The notes beneath the pieces are model-generated. The model was not told the DNA's origin, made no database searches, and saw only the letters and a program-made list of their open reading frames with translations. 64,000 nt of DNA, taken from the NCBI RefSeq assembly GCF_965638725.1, contig NC_134958.1, positions 20,801,964 to 20,865,963 of the forward strand, read 5' to 3'. Below are positions 1 through 17,270 of this stretch, piece by piece; positions within the stretch are counted from its first letter, which is position 1; each line of letters begins with the position of its first letter. The DNA comes from Aptenodytes patagonicus. Lineage: Eukaryota; Chordata; Aves; Sphenisciformes; Spheniscidae. The translations under genes and the position numbers were made by a program.

Positions 1-199
1 TCCAGCATAGACTGCAAGTGTGTTAAGGTTTGCACATCACCGTACAACGTTCTGGTAAATCGAATCTTTGAATGAAATCTCTTTTATCAGCTACACCTGA
101 TGGCTTCTGCACTGGGATAAACCTTTTTTGCCTCTTGCATTAGCTAATACTCAATAGCATACATTGAAGCGACTGACTGCCTCTCTCTCTGCTTGTTAG

Positions 200-342
200 A
201 TACTGGACCTGGGAACAAAAAGTACATGGTCAGACTGCTGACTTACCTGCCAGGTGTGCCTGTAGCAAAAATTGCTACAAATACTCAGATTTTCTATGAG
301 ATCGGTAAGCTAGCTGCCAGTTTGGATAAAGCTCTCTCAGAG
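200..342 (+). CDS. HYKK: HYKK coding exon (first in window)
   Basis: The acceptor is ttgttAG before 200 and the donor is GAG|gtgagt after 342. The exon begins with the last two bases of an Asp codon and ends in phase 0. It encodes the segment around [17 protein letters not shown] and [16 protein letters not shown], part of the N-lobe and hinge of the kinase fold. Confidence 0.93.
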
Positions 343-3300
343 GTGAGTTCTTGTTGCTCCGGCCTCACAAACTTCTTTCTCAATTAGTTTCTCCTCTGTG
401 TTTCTTCTTGTGCTTGCTGTCTGCTTTCCTCATCTGCAAAATTCAAGTTGGTGAATGCAGATGTCAGTTTAACTCATTTTTCAGGTGCCAACCTCCAAGC
501 TGGCTGTTACTAAAGCATTTCCCCAAATAACGTGACCAGTTGGTGCTTATGACATGGTACTGGCGATCCTTTTGCAATGCGTTTTTGTACCGTGAACAGG
601 GAGATAAGGATTTTTTTTTACTTACGTAGAACTCATCTGTTTGGTGTTTCAAACCTGGCAAATCAGGAGAGTGAACCCTAGGCTGCCCAAATTAGAAGCA
701 TGTAAAGCTTGTTTTGAAGCATTTTTGTGCAGTGCACATCAGGCACAGCTGGCTGATCTGTTATTTTGAATTCATTTTGACTTGCTGTCTTTCTCCTGGT
801 CATTAGAACTGTGACCATTTAACATTGGTAGCAGTTGGTTCCTTCTCTACAATGCTTGCTGTGCCAATGAACAGAGATTTGTGACCCTTCTCTCATTCGT
901 ACCGCTTCCAGTCAAATAATCTTAATGCAAAGTAAGTTCGTTCTTTACTCTGTAATTATACAGGATAATAAAGCTGATAAATCAGCCAGTAATTAAGTTT
1001 GATACAGAAAAGAACTCTTGCATTATTTATTGCCTTTCATTAACCTTTCCTTCTCATGTTCTAGCCACTGGCTTCAGGCAATTATGAAATGTGAATCGCC
1101 AGCTTTACTAACCACATTCTTAAATTACAAGAGCATTTTTCAATTGGGAAAGATAATTTACTGTTGCCTTCTAACACTCTGGTCACACGCTTATAATGCG
1201 ATTAAAACAATCTATATAGACCAGCTAGTCTCAAAATATGCCTGTGACTTGTCCCGCCAAGGAGGAAATAGTTGACGAGAAAGCAAATTTTGATGGAAAA
1301 GGGTCTTTATGCCCTTAACATATGGATTATAATCTACCAAGGTTTGTCATTTCAAAGAAAGAAAATTACAATCATTACTGTCAAAACTTCAAAATATCGT
1401 TGACACTAAAAATAATACCTAAGGTATTAAATATTCTGATGACAGATCAGAAAATAGAGCCTGTCTTTCCTACCCAGTTAATTTATTTTGTCAGCTTGGT
1501 AGCAATGTGCCGTGCTTTGTTTTGTGCACAAAACAGTATTCCACCACTTTCTCTGTTGGCGTCTCCTTTTGCTTGGACGCGCCTCACATCCTCTAAATGG
1601 AAATAAGTTTATGGGTGTAAAGCCATAAAGACATAAAGTCTGTGGCTTTACAGCACCAAGGGCCCGTGACCTTTTATTATCCTTCACACACCTGGTAACC
1701 CCTTTACAGCTTGCTGGAATACCCTGTTTGTGCTGGGAAGATTGCAGTGGTTGCTTACCAGATGACATTCTTCCTACCAGTGTGGTGCTTTATACAGCAT
1801 TAGGGATCCTGTATTGTGATTTTTGCTTTAGGCTTGATCTTGTTCCTTTCTTTTTCATATACGGTTCCAGTTTAGCTATCATCTAGCTATCTTTAAAAGG
1901 CTTAATTGCAAGCATGGGCTTCTTTTTAAGAGGAAGCCAGCTGCTCTAGTGGGAAGGTTTTTTAATTTGCCCTATGCTCTGATAGAATCTGGCCCACAAG
2001 CCACCTTAATAAGCATTAGAGGATTCAAGGGTAAGAGTGGTATGTGGTGGGAGAGATGCTTTTCATCCTTGAATGTCACTTTCCAAACCACCTTTTTCAT
2101 TGGCTAGTGAGAGACAGGTTAGGGACCTTGTTGTTTAAAATATTTAGGCTACCTGGATGTAGAAAGGCAAATTTTTGTAAGAATAAAGCTCTGTCCAGTA
2201 TCTCCATAAAGTACTTCTCAGGATTTTTCATCTACCAGCTGATCCTAAGGCTCGTCCCCAGAAGCTGCCACCTTTAAATGCACCGAGGGTGCCTGTTCCC
2301 CGCACGCTGGCAGGTTTTGTGTCTCTCCTGCCCCAACAGCTTTCTGTAGCGCCAGCTGTGCAATCCAGGCTCTGCCAGCGTAGGACTCTGGCCTTGGCAA
2401 GGCCTCGAAGTCGGTACATGATGTCACGTTACAGAAAGTCAGTATCAGTTTTAAATTATTTGGGTGATGAATGACTTAAGACAATCTTTGTACTTAAAGA
2501 ATGGGGAAAAACCCATTCGGGTTGTATGTAAATATTAAGATGCTTGCCTTAATCATTCTTCAGGTTATTCTTTTACTTGTTGATATAAAGCAATAGTCAA
2601 AATCATGGTGCTTTTCAGCGAGTCTCATTAGGAGCCTGTTAAAGTTAAAAGGGGCTTTGAATCAAGCCCTTTTAATCATAAAACCAGGATTTTTACTTAT
2701 GGCCTATTTTATCTTGTGCTTTTTCCAAAGAAATTCCATCATCCATCAGTAAAAAGTCTGCATCGAGGTCAGTTCATTTGGAACCTGGCAAACGTTCCCC
2801 TTCTAGATCGGTACATTTATGCCTTGGGCCAGAACAAGTATCGTGACATTGTGCAGCAAGTTATTGAGCAGTTTAAAGGGAAAGTAATACCCAAGCTAAG
2901 CAGTTTTCGAGCCTGTGAGTATTTTGTTTTCATTGTAATTATGTTGAACTGAGACACTGAAATTTCTTACAGGGGTTTGGGTCTGTGAAGAAGGCAAAAA
3001 AAAGCAAAAATAAGTCCCCTTTATCCCTAGGGATACACGTGCAAATATTGTGCTGAATGAACACAGCGCAGAATAAGCCAGGAGCAGTGTGCTGTCCGGA
3101 GTCAGGTTCAGTTCTTGATCTTTCTGACGAGTTTGCTTCCAGTTAAGGTGATGTTGTTATATCAGCTTAATAAGGATATATGGAGTGCGCTGCTGCCCTT
3201 CGTAAAGGCCCAAATAACGATTTAATCGTATTTTTTGAATTCAACTCGCATTGATGTTGATGATAATTTAACAATTTGAAAAGTGCTATTCTGCGTTTGG

Positions 3301-4054
3301 AAAACAAGTAGCATATCACAGGTGGTACCGGACCCGAGTAAGACCTCATGACGCTCCCTCTATCAGTTGCTATCTGGTCACCTGCTGGCGGAACGGAGGT
3401 TCCTAGGAAGCAGTAGGGCCGTGAAAGGCGACGCTTGATGCTGAGGGAGGCTAGTATGGTTTTGTGGTTGAGCGTTAGTTTGAGCCTCTGTGCATCTTTT
3501 CAAAGCTGTTTCATTGAGAAGTGGGGAAAAAAAGTTAGATTCTGCTATTTAATGATTATTAAATACTGTTTCTATTTTTTCCGTGTTTAGGCATCAATCA
3601 TGGAGATCTTAATGACCACAACATTCTAGTAGACTCCAGTTCTGCTTCCCTGGAGAATCCTCAGTACAGAGTGTCCGGCATCCTGGATTTCAGTGACATG
3701 AGTTACGGGTATTACGTATTTGAAGTCGCAATAGCCATCATGTACATGATGATTGAGAGCCCAGATCCCCTGAGCGTGGGAGGGCATGTTCTCGCAGGGT
3801 TTGAAAGCGTCCTGCCGCTCACGGAGGAGGAGAGAGGTGCCCTCTTTCTCTTGGTGAGCGGGAGGTTTTCTCAGTCCCTTGTCATAGCGGCCCACACAGC
3901 TCTGCGGCACCCAGAGAATACGGAGTACCTCATGATCACAGCCAAAACCGGGTGGAAGCACTTAATGAAAATGTTTGAGGTGGGCCAAGAAGCTGTAGAG
4001 AAGACGTGGTTTGAGACCGCCGAAGCATACACGAACCACGCACCTGCCGAGTAG
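200..4054 (+). CDS. HYKK: Hydroxylysine kinase, 3' part (last three coding exons)
   Basis: Coding exons 200-342, 2731-2914 and 3591-4054 join in frame and give the last 262 residues; about 110 N-terminal residues lie left of the window, judging from the 373-residue human protein. HYKK (formerly AGPHD1) is an aminoglycoside-phosphotransferase-fold enzyme that uses GTP to phosphorylate 5-hydroxylysine in its breakdown. The junction of exons two and three rebuilds the catalytic loop [10 protein letters not shown] (from 3599), and the metal-binding Asp follows in [11 protein letters not shown] (3677-3709). The human protein has DFG where this copy has DFS. Other conserved stretches are [32 protein letters not shown] and TAKTGWKHL. 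All introns have GT-AG ends. The family call rests on remembered human sequence and is very secure. The gene lies head-to-tail with PSMA4. Confidence 0.95.
343..2730 (+). other. HYKK: HYKK intron, nothing else recognised
   Basis: This 2.4-kb intron has a gtgagt donor and a ccaaag acceptor. I see only short chance reading frames and no repeat family or RNA gene I can name. Confidence 0.7.
2731..2914 (+). CDS. HYKK: HYKK coding exon (penultimate)
   Basis: The exon starts in phase 0 after ttccaaAG and ends GCC T|gtgagt, so the last base joins the next exon to form the Cys codon before INHGD. It encodes [19 protein letters not shown] and the helix ending in KLSSFRA. Confidence 0.94.
3591..4054 (+). 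CDS. HYKK: HYKK terminal coding exon
   Basis: The acceptor is gtgtttAG and the stop is TAG at 4052-4054. The exon encodes the catalytic loop (HGDLNDHN), the DFS Asp motif and the C-terminal helices ending [15 protein letters not shown] content climbs toward its 3' end as it runs into the neighbouring CpG island. Confidence 0.95.
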
Positions 4055-4101
4055 ACGGGTGGCTGCTGAGGTACCGGCGCGGCGGCAGCTGACCCTACTG
4101 C

Positions 4102-4107
4102 AATAAA
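4102..4107 (+). terminator. HYKK: HYKK poly(A) signal AATAAA
   Basis: A canonical AATAAA lies 48 bases after the HYKK stop, with a GT-rich stretch near 4142. It implies a 3'UTR of well under 100 bases, ending only about 500 bases before the PSMA4 first exon. Confidence 0.75.
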
Positions 4108-4599
4108 GGCGGCGCTGCCTGCGCTGGAGCGCGTCCACCGCCGTGTGTACGCAGCAAGGGGCGGGGCGCGATCCGGGGCGAGGGTCGGTCTCTCCTCCCC
4201 GAGGCGGTGGTCGCTGCCCTCGCCCCAGCGGGCCCGCCTCCCGTGCCCGCACCGGCCGCTGCGGCTGTCTGGGCCGCGCTGGCCCCGCTCCGGGCTGCGG
4301 CCTTGGCGCGATCGGGGCGGTACCGGCCGCCCCTCCCCACGGCGCCAAGGGGGCGGTGCGGGGGGCGGCAGCTACGGCGGCCGCGGGGGGGAGCCGTTAC
4401 GGCGGCGCGGCCGGGGAGGGAGACCCGTCAGGGCGGCGCGGGCAGCCGTTACGGCGGCGGCAGCTCCGCCGCGCGCTGACCCTCCGGGCGGGAGCGCGGG
4501 CGCGGGCACGAGCGCCGGCCCCGCCCAGCGGCGGTAGGGGGCAGGGGCGCCCGGCCCCGCCCTAGTCCGGCACGCGGCACCGCGCAGGCGCGGCGGCCA

Positions 4600-4706
4600 T
4601 TTCCGACGCAGCGGTGAAGGTTTGGGCGCGGCCGTAGCGCCCGGTTCTTCTCCGCCGGACGGGACTCGTTCGCCCTCCCCGGCCGATCGGTCCCCTCCGG
4701 CCTGCC
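4600..4706 (+). other. PSMA4: PSMA4 non-coding exon 1 (5' end approximate)
   Basis: The donor CTGCC|gtgagt fixes the 3' end at 4706. The 5' end is a guess from the promoter-like sequence. The exon is pyrimidine-rich near 4645 and carries no start used by the protein. Confidence 0.55.
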
Positions 4707-4921
4707 GTGAGTGAGCGCGGGCGGGCGGGCGGGTTGGGGGAAGCGGGGCGCGCCCCTGCGCGCCGCGGGAGGCGGCGAGGCCCTCGCCTTCCGCCGCGGT
4801 GAGGATGACTCTGCAGTGCGGCCGCGGGGGGGGGGGCGCCCGGCCGGGCGCGGCTGCAGCGCCCTCTGGGGCCCTGGCCGGGCGCTCGGTGCCGGTTAAC
4901 GTGCGTTGTGGTGTCTTGCAG

Positions 4922-4959
4922 GCCAGCTTCCCTTCTGCCCGCAGCGCGTCCCCGGCACG

Positions 4960-4962
<3 letters not shown>
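4922..4962 (+). CDS. PSMA4: PSMA4 exon 2 (5'UTR plus start codon)
   Basis: The acceptor is gtcttgcAG before 4922. The ATG at 4960-4962 is the final codon of the exon and is followed at once by gtgagt. It splices in phase 0 to TCTCGAAGATATGAC in exon 3. Confidence 0.9.
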
Positions 4963-10039
<5,077 letters not shown>

Positions 10040-10271
10040 AATATGAAAACAAGTGTTCTGTAGATAATATAGGACCTGCTTCAGTAAAAGATAATTTGGA
10101 TTTCTGTTTTGTAGAAGCCTACAAATATGCCATGGAGGACCCAGAATTACTTTTGATGAACCAGGTCCTTAATAATCATTCAGATAATTAGTTTACTGCT
10201 CCTTACATTGACCAATAATTGCTTTAATTCTTGAAGACTCTATTTCTTTCATCTTCTACTTTTTATTATGG

Positions 10272-10277
10272 AATAAA
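10272..10277 (+). terminator. PSMA4: PSMA4 poly(A) signal AATAAA
   Basis: This is the first canonical signal after the stop (233 bases on), followed by the GT-rich stretch gggtgtcttt. It implies a 3'UTR of about 250 bases. Confidence 0.75.
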
Positions 10278-11285
10278 ATTTAAGAAGAATAGCGATGGGT
10301 GTCTTTATTTCCTCAGTAATGCCTGGATATGCACAATCTTGAGGGATTTAATCGCTTTAAACCATTAAAACAAGGTATATGCTAGTTGGTAAAGAACAAA
10401 TATGGTGTTAGAATTGTTAGAATTTTGTGTGTATGTGTGGGTTTTCCTTTTAAAGTAGTGAAAAGGGCTCCTAAGTTTGAAAATCATTTCACAAATACAG
10501 AATTCAAGTGTGCTGGCATGCCAAGTTTTAATTTTGGCCTATTTTGTTCTATAACAGGCTATGTCAAACTGATGGTCTTGCAAGCAGTAGTGTTTTAAAC
10601 ATGCCCTGTAGCAAATGTGTTCAGTTTATCATAGCCTTTCATGAGTGCATGTGTTTTCTAAGAAATTAATCATACAATACTAGCTATATTCACACAAACT
10701 AGAAAGACGTTTTACAAAGGCCACGTGAAAATGTTAAGCTATCTCGTCAAAATACAAATAGGTAAATAAAATAGTGCATGATTTTAGGCCATGTTGACTA
10801 TTTTACACTTTATCCTGAAAGGAAATTGAGGTGTTTTATATTTAGTTTAGTGTTGCTGACACTTTCCCAGAGAATTCGGTTCCCTTCTCTGACAGACAAC
10901 AATCTAGAAAACTAACCAGTTAAGCGCTTCAGAAATGGTAATATTTGTGCATGAATTAGAAATTACAATAATTTTTGTTCAGATTGTCCCTATAGTGAAT
11001 GCAAAATAATAGGATTTTCAGAGCAACAAAAATCTCTTCTAGTTCTGGGAAAAAAAAAATAAATCTGGAGTTAGTAGAGGAGATGGAAACAAGTTACTGA
11101 AAATTATTTTGTACCCTTTCAGTTACCAAACTGAAAAGCTCACTCGAGTGACATGCTTAAATGAGAGGCCTTACCTGCTGAATTTCAAACTGTGATACTG
11201 GTGATCCAGCCCCTTTGTGCTGACCCTGGATTGTGTCTATCTTGTAGTTTTTTGGTTTGGGTTTGTTTTTTGGTTTGGTGGTTTG

Positions 11286-11301
11286 TTTTTTTTTTTTTTT
11301 T
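11286..11301. repeat. Poly(T) run, 16 bases
   Basis: Uninterrupted T run after a TTTGG/TTTGT-rich stretch in intergenic DNA. Confidence 0.9.
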
Positions 11302-12845
11302 ACCCCAAAGGATATCTGGTGTTTACAGGATTTATTATGACCATTTAAAGAAACAGAGTGAATCCATACCGTGTTTTATTATTTTCAATCTATCCCAGAC
11401 ATTTTTGACTGATAAAATGTACTTTGTCAACATGGCCAGAAATTACCCTTCGTCTCAACAAAACCCATTTTTGAGCTCATTGCTGTAAGATTCACTGTTG
11501 AGAACAGAGGAAAGAATCTGACTTGAGGTGTCTGTGCTGCAGCTTGCAACCTCTGTACAGAGACCGGTGTGGGCTGGCATGGGTTCTGTGCAGGCTGCAG
11601 GACCTGCTTGTTAATTTTGTAAGTCTCAGTGCAGGCCAATTGCTTTAGTCTTTTGTACTGGACTTAGTACTTTGTTAGTGTTCAAATTTTATAGCTAATA
11701 ATAGTTACACTGAGTTTTACTTGCACCTTGTGCAGCAGTAGCTCTTCCAAATAATAACATAGGAATGATATTTCATGTAACAATTCCTGAATAGTTGCAG
11801 ACAACATGCAATGGGTAAGATTTAATCTCCATTATAAAGGGTTGTATAAATACCTCAAGCTCCATTTTTATGTTGACAATTCAATGCTCAATCTCCTTAT
11901 TTTTTGATACCATGAATGCAATGTATCAGCATCTTTTGCAGATTTCTAGATCACTGATGATGGTTTATACGAGTACTTGGACTATGCCCTAAAAGCAGCA
12001 ATGCCAAAATGGAGTTTTTTCGAACTTCTCAAAGATCACTTGAAACAAAACGTGATAGACTCCAGCAATGCTTTCTGTCCTCTAGGAAACCATTAAGAGC
12101 ACCTGAGTCTGGGTTCATCAATGTATATAAATCACGCAAGGCAATTTGTTTAGTGTACTAGTAGAAGTATTATTAGATAGCTTAGGATATAGATTTATTC
12201 AAATATTTTTTCTTAAATGCTTCTGTTTCTAACAAAGAGGGGATAACAAATATTTTTGGATCTTTGTTTAAAGAATTGCCAATAGCGTTTCTTTGCCAAA
12301 CACTGCATCATTTGCTGGTAAAGGAGAACTTTTTAGATACTGTAATAATCAAAAGTTGGAATGATTCAAATAATTTTCTGATCTGTACTCCATTGATGTA
12401 TTGAAACATTGTGCTAAGTTGTATAGTTACACTACATTTTAAAAGATCTATTTATTTAAAGGTTTTGTTTACCCAAAGCATTGTCAAATACTTTGAGTAT
12501 AATCTTTGAACAACAATTACCAATTTAATTTCAAAAATGCCATCTCTACTGAGTGCCATTAATAGCTGATTGTGAGATGAGCCTCAGTACTGCCTTGGAA
12601 TAGGCAAGTAGCTCTAGCTGGCACTCATATCCAAGATGTGCAGTAAAGTTTTGGTAAACTACATTTAATTTCTGGTTCTTTTCTGCATTTGAACCTAGGA
12701 CAGTAAGCAGATGCTGGAGATCTTTTATTGACTAGAATCTTCCTGGGACATCCTTACACTAATGCAAGTTCCTTACCTTTTTCCTAGAAATAGAGCAGTG
12801 TTTGACTGCATAGGCCTATTGTGTTGATTCTGGCTTTGTGTGCTT

Positions 12846-12867
12846 AAAAAAAAAAAAAAAAAAAAAT
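12846..12867. repeat. Poly(A) run, 22 bases
   Basis: Uninterrupted A run in intergenic DNA. No gene-like sequence precedes it, so it reads as a simple repeat rather than a retrocopy tail. Confidence 0.9.
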
Positions 12868-15800
12868 CACCACTATCTGTGCCTTTTCTGGGAGTGGTTT
12901 GGGGATAAGTCGTAAGAACAGAAAAATGATTTTGGCGATACATTTGAGTTGTCTTTGCTAATCAAAATGATCTTCCTGTTCTTTGTATGTTTTTTTGGTG
13001 TACGTAGTGTTTACGTAGAGTTTACAGTGTATTATATAAGTAGTTCAAATATTTAGCTATAGCTGTGGATTAAATGTTATTTTAACACGGGAACTTCATG
13101 TGGTGCTGTGGAAGGTGACAGATTTTTCAAATTAGGTAAAAGTATTTACTTGAAACTGTTTGCATAATATGATGTTAGTAAACTTAAAGACTGGATAGTT
13201 TATGTCTCACTTGAGTGCATGATAGAGCTTGTTAGGGCAAGTACTCACAAATAAATTGTCCTAATAAATTGTAATGTGTTTTGTTATTCTAAGTAGTTTA
13301 AGAGATAATGAAACTACTGCTTCTCCAGTAATATCTGTGCTGTCTCTTGCATCTGTCAGTGTTTAAAAAAGGAGTTAGCTTGTTTTCTAGATGACTGTAT
13401 TCTGTTCAAATAAAGTCAAATTAACTTCTAAGACTGCTTCTTACGTGACTTACTGTATTGTGCACTGGAAGACAGAAGATTCCTTTAGATGTACTTCCCT
13501 ATTCATTCAAATATTTTTACTTGTCAGATGTACAAAAGCACCCAAATTAAGATGATAAAGGACTTTTTGTGTTAACTTGGGCTGCTGCTTCTGTTTTGTT
13601 ATGGATTCCCAAGGTAATTATTTATTCTTTCTGTTCATAATCTTAAAATTGGGGACAATACTTCTCCACTGTGTTGTGAGAACAAATGTATTGATGATTA
13701 CACAGCGTTCAAATTAATGTTGGGTTTTTTTGTATGTGATACATAGATAACATAGCTAAGTGTATACAAGACATCTAAGTCCAAGAAGTTAATGCACTCA
13801 GGTACTTCATACAGGAGAGAAATGATGTAGCTTCAGACTAGATGAGATTCTAGGACTTAAATGTCTTTCATTTTCTTTAAAGAATATTTTCCATTACAGT
13901 TTTTCTGTAGTAAAAGTTGTCCTCTTTTTCAAGTTTTAATTGCAGCTATTTCTATTACAATATGAAAAAACGCTAAAATAACTTGATCTGAGAGTACCCT
14001 TCACTTCACTATAGCTCTTGGCTTTAATCTGGAGGAAATTCAGCTTCACAAAAAAAATTTACAATATTTCTGATTTTACAAAGAGAACTAAGCAGCTTGC
14101 TATTTTTATCTGTGATTAATTTGGCATTTAGCTTTCCAGTTAAAGTACTCTTCAGTGCACAGTAAAAACTGCCATCAACTAATTTACTGGAGATTCTCAG
14201 AACATGCTTTAGTGGGGACCTTCAGATGTCAACTCCTGCTGAGAAGGACCCTTAGAAAGATAGCAGACATTACTCATGTAATTGTTTAGGCTTTCACTTA
14301 ATGATAAATATTAAACTTAACATGCTGCTGTTAGTGTTAACATTTTGCTTCAAGTTCAAAGCAGCAGGAAAAAATGGCTTCTTATTTATAACTACTATTT
14401 TCTAAAACAGTAATAATACAACATAATCAATGTGTGCCAGATGATGCTACATAAAATATTTAGCAAAATGTTGGGCATGTAACCAAGACAGTTTAATCCT
14501 TTTACATCTTACAGCATCTGGTTTGCCTAGCTAGGACCCAGCTGCAAACAAATTCATAGTTATGTAATAAAACCAGTTTGCTGTGTCCTGCACATTTGAG
14601 TGGCAGCTATGTTTAACACTGTTAACTAGACGTTACGGCTCTAAAATGCATTTACTGCAATGCATGTAACGCTGCTGACAGAAATACAGATTTTACGTGA
14701 TAACCTCATGTTATGTTAGGAACACCAGGTGCGGTGCAGTGGTGGACCAGTTGTCATCAAAAACTACAGATTTGCAATTTCAGTAGAAACACTGCCCAGT
14801 AATTTTTGGGGCAGTCAGAAAATATTAGAACTCCAGTGTATCACAAAAGAATAAAATAGGGGGTTTTGTGCTATGCTTTGGGCTAAAATATATTTTTATT
14901 TACTCTGAAATCTTACGTTGACCACTGCATACACACTGAGCATTTCAAAATAAGAGTCACACGCTGCATCCTTTAACACATATGTATTTCGATTGTGGAG
15001 GAGAAGCTGTATACAAATGGATTCTCAATATATAAAATGACCATATTTACTGCCAAGCATTCAAATCAATACGACATGTCACTAGAAGTGTGCTGGAAGA
15101 AACTACTGTGTAAGCAGCCTTTTTTTCAGATGGCTTGTATGGACTGCATTATGTCTTGCACAGGCATGCACAACCTAAATATGGCTGCAGGATAAGATAA
15201 TACAGAAAAACACGAGTTTAAAAATTAAGGAAGGGATTGAAATGCTTAAGTACTCTGTTTTGGTCATCAAAAAGATTAATGATTTACACAAAAAGATGCA
15301 TTGTTTTTCTATAAAATGAACATGATATAAAAGAATGTTGATAACTGACAAGGTGCTTAATGAAATTACTACTTTGGGTAATGCTCATTTTAGGAAGATA
15401 CAAAGTTGCTAAAATTATTTGCTTTGAATAAGGTCCATTTTTCTGAGGAATCTGGTATCTAGCACTTTTCATGTAGCAGCTGATTAACACTGTGTAAAGC
15501 CATTTAGCCCTTCTTTCCAAGCCTCTTCTCTCTGTAAAAATCTTAAACACTATCTTAAATGTAAAAAATGCATTAATGCCAGCTGCTTCTATTTTCCATG
15601 GCAATGTGTACACTGTATGTTTCCACTAGGATGATTTAGGAAAAATCACTGATTAAATTTCACAGTTGGTGCCTTTAAAGTTGTCTTTCACAACAACTTT
15701 TTATTTACCTGACACAGAAATAAAAGGTGTTTTTTTTTTACAGAGTATTCATTATCTATGTTATATATCTGTAATATACATAGAGATCGAAATATCCAAG

Positions 15801-16039
15801 GTCTTTTTAGCTTGCATCAATTTATCTATTTTTTGATTAAAAGTTCCAAAACATTCTGATTTAGAAACTTAAAAAAACCCAAACCTTACTGAGTGTTTCA
15901 TATGGAATGGAAGTTAAAAATTAGTTTGTTTAATATTTTCCTTTTCACTAAAAATCACTTAAACTTATACCCTCCCCAAAAACACGGTTTAAAAGAAACA
16001 AATGTTGACCCGGGTGGATCTACCATTGCTATTTAGCGT

Positions 16040-17270
16040 TTACGTTGCAGCTGCTGCTGCCGCGTTTCAGTGAGGCACGTCGAGCGACGGCGGGTCGCTC
16101 GAGAGGCAGAAGCAGCGACCTCAGCTCACCACCTACCTAGTCAGCACCTGCGCCTCCGAAGGAGCCTTTTCTTTAACTCTGGAAGCGACGGGACGGTGCA
16201 CGAGGGGTGCCTTCGGGCACAGTGCTCAGCGGGACCGCTACAGCTTTCCCTCCGAGGTACCTGCTAGTGAGCTCCTTCCGTAGCACCTGCCTCCCTCACG
16301 GGGAACTTCTCCTGACAGCCCGAGGGGGGAGGCGACGGCCGTTACCCGCCCGAAGCAGGGCCGCCGAGGCACGCAGCTAGCGGTTAGCGGCAGGATTGTC
16401 TGCCTAGCCCCACGCGGCCCCACACGTCTCCCACACAGCGCGGGGCCGCGAATCGATACCTCCGGGACTGACCGCCGGAAAAAACGACCCGGGACGATGC
16501 CTTGCCGAGGCCGCGGCTGAGGTTCGCGCCGCCGCCGACCCCCCCCGCCTTCTCCCGCCCCCCGCAGCGCGCCAGCCGTTCTAACGGTTCCCGCCGCGCG
16601 CGCTCCTCTCCCGCCCCCTCATGGCTTCCCGGCGGGGCGTGGCCAGCGCCGCCCGTTAGGAGCGGCGCCCCGTCGCTGCGTCCCGTCCTCGCCGCGGGGC
16701 TCTGAGGCAGCGGGGGCCGTGCCCCAGCCATGGCTGAGCTCGGAGCCTGGCTGCGCTGCGGCCGCCCCCTGCTCCTCCTCACCTGCCTCTTCGCGCCCTT
16801 TCTCGGCCAGCCCGGAGCCGGTAGCGCCGCCCGCGCCCCTTACGCGGGTAAGGCGCCTTGGGGCGGCCCCGTGTGGGTGAGGGCCAGTGGGGCGCCCTGC
16901 CGGGGCTGCTAGGAAGGGGTGGGTGCCAGGCAGGCTCTTCAGCGAGAAGCTGGGGGGGTGTCGGAGGGGAAGGCAGGGTCAGCTGGGAGTTACGAGCCCT
17001 CTTGAACCCCGGCTTTCGTGTAAACCTGCCGTTGTGCGGGGCTAGCTTGCCGCCGGGGGATAGGGGGAGGTAGTACCGGAGCCCGGGGGTCTGCCGGGCC
17101 GCCGCTGCCTCCCCTGGCTGTGTCGGTCCTCCGTCTGCAGCCCGGCTCCGGCGGGCAGCTGGGAGTGGTGGGAGCGCGGGCAGGAGGAGAGCGCGTTTCG
17201 TGTGGAAAAATGAGGCGGGTTTTTGCGTGTGGGGGGAAATGCTGCCGGGGTTGAGACGGCCACGCATCAC
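16040..17270. promoter_or_regulatory. CHRNA5: CpG island at CHRNA5 start
   Basis: A sharp rise in GC and CpG brackets the CHRNA5 first coding exon. The ATG lies well inside the island. No TATA box is apparent; the transcription start is probably in the several hundred bases before 16730. Confidence 0.85.
16730..16847 (+). CDS. CHRNA5: CHRNA5 coding exon 1 (signal peptide)
   Basis: It encodes residues 1-39 and the first base of Gly40, mostly a hydrophobic signal peptide. The donor is GCGG|gtaagg. It is very GC-rich, unlike the other exons of the gene. Confidence 0.92.

Larger units (their letters stand above)
10300..16020. other. PSMA4-CHRNA5 intergenic DNA
   Basis: This is about 5.7 kb of AT-rich DNA with no open frame that resembles a protein. 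It holds homopolymer runs and scattered AATAAA hexamers (for example near 13250-13265 and 13408), so a longer PSMA4 3' end cannot be excluded. I recognise no repeat family in it. Confidence 0.6.

Noticed and set aside
12846-12867. A22 run as the tail of a processed retrocopy
   Set aside because: The preceding sequence shows no coding or known RNA likeness and no target duplication was seen.
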